From: JAFASC01 sp034669505
GTDB lineage: Bacteria; Pseudomonadota; Alphaproteobacteria; Rhizobiales; Beijerinckiaceae
Direction: 5' to 3'
Length of the DNA: 64,000 nt
Assembly (NCBI GenBank): GCA_034669505.1
Contig: JAXDNJ010000007.1
Location: 80,538 to 144,537, forward strand
This document shows positions 61,722 to 64,000 of the stretch, one piece after another (the stretch's first letter is position 1; each line of letters begins with the position of its first letter). The translations under genes and the position numbers were made by a program. Under the pieces are notes generated by a model. It did not search any database, had not been told where the DNA came from, and saw only the letters and a program-made list of their open reading frames with translations.

Positions 61722-62561
61722 TTGCAGTCCAGACATCTGCGTTCGGATCGCCGGCATCCGCCGCGCCTTGCTCTCGATGAGCGGCTTGCCGACGAGGCGC
61801 GATTCTTCAAACGCTGGCTCGACAATCCAAAGGCGACGGGCGCCGTCTCGCCCTCGGGGCGCTTCCTCGCACGCGCAATGGCCAGCTATGTCGATCCGAA
61901 GGCGGATGGCCCGATCATCGAACTTGGGCCGGGCACGGGGCCCGTCACCGAAGCGCTCGTCGACCGCGGCATCGCGCAGGAGCGGCTGATCCTCGTCGAA
62001 TACGATGCATCCTTCTGCAAATTGCTGGCGCGGCGTTTTCCCAAGGCGCGGATCGTCCAGGGCGACGCCTACCGGCTGGCAGAGACATTGCGGCCCGTGC
62101 TGAAAGAACCTGCGGCCTGCATCGTCTCAAGCCTGCCGCTGCTGACGCGGCCGGAGCGCGGACGCCTCAGCCTGCTGCGCGACGCCTTCGAGTTGATGCG
62201 GCCCGGGGGGGCCTTCATCCAGTTCACCTATGGGCTCACCTCGCCGGTGCCGCTGACTAGCCGTTTGAGCGGGCTCCGCTTCCGCGCGGAGGCTTCGCAT
62301 TCGGTGTGGCTCAACCTGCCGCCCGCCCGGGTCTGGGTCTATCGCGCCGGCGAGGTGCCGGCGGCAAACGTCAACCCGCGCCCCACACGGGAAGACTGGC
62401 TCGATCGCCTGAAGCAGCGGGCGCGCGAAAAGAGCCGCGAATTCCAACTCGAACTGGAAGCGCGCTTCGAACCGGCGCACGTGCGCCGGGCAGAGCGCAA
62501 GCGCGCGCCGGCCTTGGCGCTGCTCAGGCGCCTCGGCGACAACGGCAAGGGCAGGCGTTGA
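61722..62561 (+). CDS. pmtA: phospholipid N-methyltransferase PmtA type
   Basis: A 279-residue SAM-dependent methyltransferase resembling rhizobial PmtA, which methylates phosphatidylethanolamine to phosphatidylcholine. The SAM motif is PIIELGPGTGPVTEALVDRG near residues 65-84, then LVEYDASFCKLLARRFPKA and VSSLPLLTRPE. The TTG start is uncertain. It lies in the conserved dnaJ-pmtA-pyrF order of Rhizobiales. Its stop overlaps the pyrF start (TTGA). Confidence 0.88.
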   Translation: MQSRHLRSDRRHPPRLALDERLADEARFFKRWLDNPKATGAVSPSGRFLARAMASYVDPKADGPIIELGPGTGPVTEALVDRGIAQERLILVEYDASFCKLLARRFPKARIVQGDAYRLAETLRPVLKEPAACIVSSLPLLTRPERGRLSLLRDAFELMRPGGAFIQFTYGLTSPVPLTSRLSGLRFRAEASHSVWLNLPPARVWVYRAGEVPAANVNPRPTREDWLDRLKQRAREKSREFQLELEARFEPAHVRRAERKRAPALALLRRLGDNGKGRR

Positions 62562-63298
62562 GGGCCGCGATTCGGGCCCCGTCTGCGGTCCCGGCGGACC
62601 AGGTGCGGGACCGGCTGATCGTTGCGCTCGATCTTCCCAATGCCACCGCCGCGGGCGCGATGGTTGGGCGGCTTGGCGAGACCGTAAGCTTCTACAAGAT
62701 CGGCATGGAACTCGTGTATGGCGGCGAGGGGCTCGCGCTCGCCGCGCGCCTGATCGCAGCAGGCAACCGCATCTTCATCGACCTGAAACTGCACGACATC
62801 CCGAACACGGTCGAGCGCGCCACGCGCCAGATCGCCCGGCTCGGCGCCACATTTCTGACCGTGCACGCCTATCCGCAGACGATGCGGGCGGCGAAAGCGG
62901 GCGCGGCAGACAGCGGGCTCAAGATTTTGGGCGTGAGCGTGCTGACCTCGTCAGACGACACAGACCTGCAGGAAGCCGGCTACGCCTACGGCGTGCGCGA
63001 CCTCGTCGCCCGCCGCGCGCGTCAGGCGCGGGAGGCCGGAATCGATGGGCTCATCCTCTCGCCGCAGGAGTTGCAGGAGACGCGGCAGGCGGTCGGGCAC
63101 GATTTGCTTTTGGTGACGCCAGGTATCCGGGCGGCCGGCGGCGCCGTCGGCGATCAGAAGCGGATCATGTCCCCGGCGCGGGCGATCCACGAGGGCGCAG
63201 ACTACTTGGTAATTGGCCGCCCCGTCACAGAGGCTTCCGATCCGCAAGCAGCGGCGGCGGCGATTGCGGAGGAGATAGCGGGCACGCAGGCCTCATGA
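62558..63298 (+). CDS. pyrF: orotidine 5'-phosphate decarboxylase
   Basis: A 246-residue enzyme making UMP from OMP, the last step of pyrimidine synthesis. Blocks are LIVALDLPNATAA, FYKIGMELVYGG, FIDLKLHDIPNTVERA (catalytic Lys-Asp-Asp array) and LLVTPGIRAAG with DYLVIGRPVTEA at the phosphate site. The TTG start overlaps the pmtA stop by 4 bases, so translation is coupled. An earlier start would lie inside pmtA. Confidence 0.95.
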   Translation: MRAAIRAPSAVPADQVRDRLIVALDLPNATAAGAMVGRLGETVSFYKIGMELVYGGEGLALAARLIAAGNRIFIDLKLHDIPNTVERATRQIARLGATFLTVHAYPQTMRAAKAGAADSGLKILGVSVLTSSDDTDLQEAGYAYGVRDLVARRARQAREAGIDGLILSPQELQETRQAVGHDLLLVTPGIRAAGGAVGDQKRIMSPARAIHEGADYLVIGRPVTEASDPQAAAAAIAEEIAGTQAS

Positions 63299-63304
63299 TG
63301 CAAA

Positions 63305-63331
63305 ACGCCGGGCGTACCTCCGGCCCGGCGT
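63305..63331. repeat. inverted repeat after pyrF
   Basis: ACGCCGGGC and GCCCGGCGT form a 9-bp stem with a 9-base loop, starting 6 bases after the pyrF stop. No T-run follows on the + strand, but an A-run precedes it, so it would terminate reverse-strand transcription better. Probably a weak or bidirectional terminator. Confidence 0.5.
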
Positions 63332-63440
63332 GCAGGACCCACTATCACTCAACGCAGCGGACCCGCCTCATCGCTAAATGCTAAGAATGACGGCAATATG
63401 ACGCACCTGTATCAAGATGCCGGGAAAATAAGAGGGAGAA

Positions 63441-63746
63441 ATGCCGAAAGCCTATTGGATCGCGCGCGTCGATGTCACCGATCCCGACGCCTACAAGCAA
63501 TATGTCGCCGCTAACGCCGCGGCGTTCTCGAAATATGGCGCGAAATTTCTGGTGCGCGGCGGCAAGGCGGAAACCCGCGAGGGCAGCGCCCGTGCGCGCA
63601 ATGTCGTGCTCGAGTTCAAGGATTATGAGACGGCGAAAGCTTGCTACGACTCGCCCGAATATCGCGCCGCGATGAAGTTGCGCGAGGCCGCGTCAGTCGG
63701 CGATCTCATCATTGTTGAGGGTTACGACGGGCCGCAACCGGCGTGA
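63441..63746 (+). CDS. DUF1330-family protein
   Basis: A 101-residue dimeric alpha/beta-barrel protein of the DUF1330 family, with KAYWIARVDVTDPDAYKQYV at the start, KFLVRGGKAETREG in the middle and YRAAMKLREAASVGDLIIVEG at the end. The family is common and uncharacterised; some structures bind small molecules. AGGGAG lies 3 bases before the ATG. It is a single gene between pyrF and the reverse-strand partial ORF. Confidence 0.93.
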   Translation: MPKAYWIARVDVTDPDAYKQYVAANAAAFSKYGAKFLVRGGKAETREGSARARNVVLEFKDYETAKACYDSPEYRAAMKLREAASVGDLIIVEGYDGPQPA

Positions 63747-63760
63747 AGCGCGCTGCCACT

Positions 63761-64000
63761 TCAAGGGCGCGTAAATATAGAACTCGCACGCAATCGTTCG
63801 ATAGCTGAATCCAGCTCTTCGCGCGTTATTTTTCTGATCGGTTCCGCGAATTCCTCACACAAAGGAACATCAAGATATTTTTTCACGGTTTCTTTCGCTA
63901 CCCCGATCAAGGCTTCTTGAAACAATCCTTCTGGAATTTCTCTCCAGCTGGTGGTCGGCGGTCCATGAAGATGCTCTGCGGCTTGGCCAAACCACGCCGC
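63761..64000 (-). CDS. hypothetical protein, N-terminus outside the window
   Basis: The reverse strand is open from the right edge to a TGA at 63761-63763, giving the last 79 residues of a protein. Readable parts include SWREIPEGLFQEALIGVAKE, KKYLDVPLCEEFAE and REELDSAIERLRASS. It looks like real coding sequence with helical segments, but no family is recognised from this C-terminal part. It converges with the DUF1330 gene, 14 bases away. Confidence 0.55.
   Translation of the reverse strand, partial: AAWFGQAAEHLHGPPTTSWREIPEGLFQEALIGVAKETVKKYLDVPLCEEFAEPIRKITREELDSAIERLRASSIFTRP

Overview
The window looks like the chromosome of a high-GC alphaproteobacterium of the order Hyphomicrobiales (Rhizobiales), probably near the Xanthobacteraceae or Bradyrhizobiaceae. 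The evidence is the gene content and order: a RegB/RegA redox two-component pair, pal-cpoB-tilS-ftsH, dnaJ-pmtA-pyrF, a DUF1036 protein beside pyruvate kinase, homospermidine synthase, an IalB-family protein, and the dispersed palindromic repeats typical of these genomes. The assignment comes from reading the sequence; no database search was run.

Bases 1 to about 4367 are the right end of an integrative element. It carries a DNA-translocating ATPase cut by the window edge, a coiled-coil protein, a small membrane protein, two small accessory proteins, an excisionase-like HTH protein and a tyrosine integrase. It ends at a 49-bp copy of the 3' half of a tRNA-Gly(GCC) gene. The 5' half of that tRNA is absent, which marks this as the distal attachment site.

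Bases 4.4 to 19.3 kb hold homospermidine synthase, a signal-bearing SDR, pyruvate kinase, a TusA-type sulfur carrier and a molybdenum-cofactor operon. The operon is a degenerate MoeA paralogue, a MoeA fused to a periplasmic-binding-like domain, MobB and canonical MoeA. A membrane KAP-type NTPase and glyS follow. Palindromic repeats sit in frame inside mobB and glyS, and two more follow glyS.

Bases 19.3 to 27.9 kb hold peptide release factor 3, an RND efflux pump with its adaptor, a CsbD stress protein, an SDR pair preceded by a possible 38-codon coupled ORF, and a stand-alone Lrp-type ligand-binding domain. Bases 28 to 37 kb mix surface or glycan functions (secreted beta-helix protein, GSCFA and SGNH-like proteins, two methyltransferases, two glycosyltransferases) with the housekeeping pair rph-rdgB.

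Bases 37 to 43.3 kb contain a conserved hypothetical, an aldo/keto reductase and a caa3-type cytochrome oxidase operon: coxB fused to cytochrome c, coxA, coxC, a small membrane protein and a lipoprotein cytochrome c. Bases 43.4 to 51 kb hold ftsH, tilS, cpoB, pal, regA and regB. Bases 51 to 64 kb hold a Spy/CpxP-like protein, a GT-C-like membrane protein, a class A penicillin-binding protein, a DUF2235 hydrolase, a flavin amine oxidase, a quinone oxidoreductase, an IalB protein, dnaJ, pmtA, pyrF, a DUF1330 protein and a hypothetical cut by the right edge.

No rRNA, intact tRNA, CRISPR array or complete insertion sequence was seen. No gene-free stretch exceeds about 300 bases; the largest gaps (2730-3046, 27854-28091, 48566-48810, 45408-45603) hold only the repeats or terminators listed.
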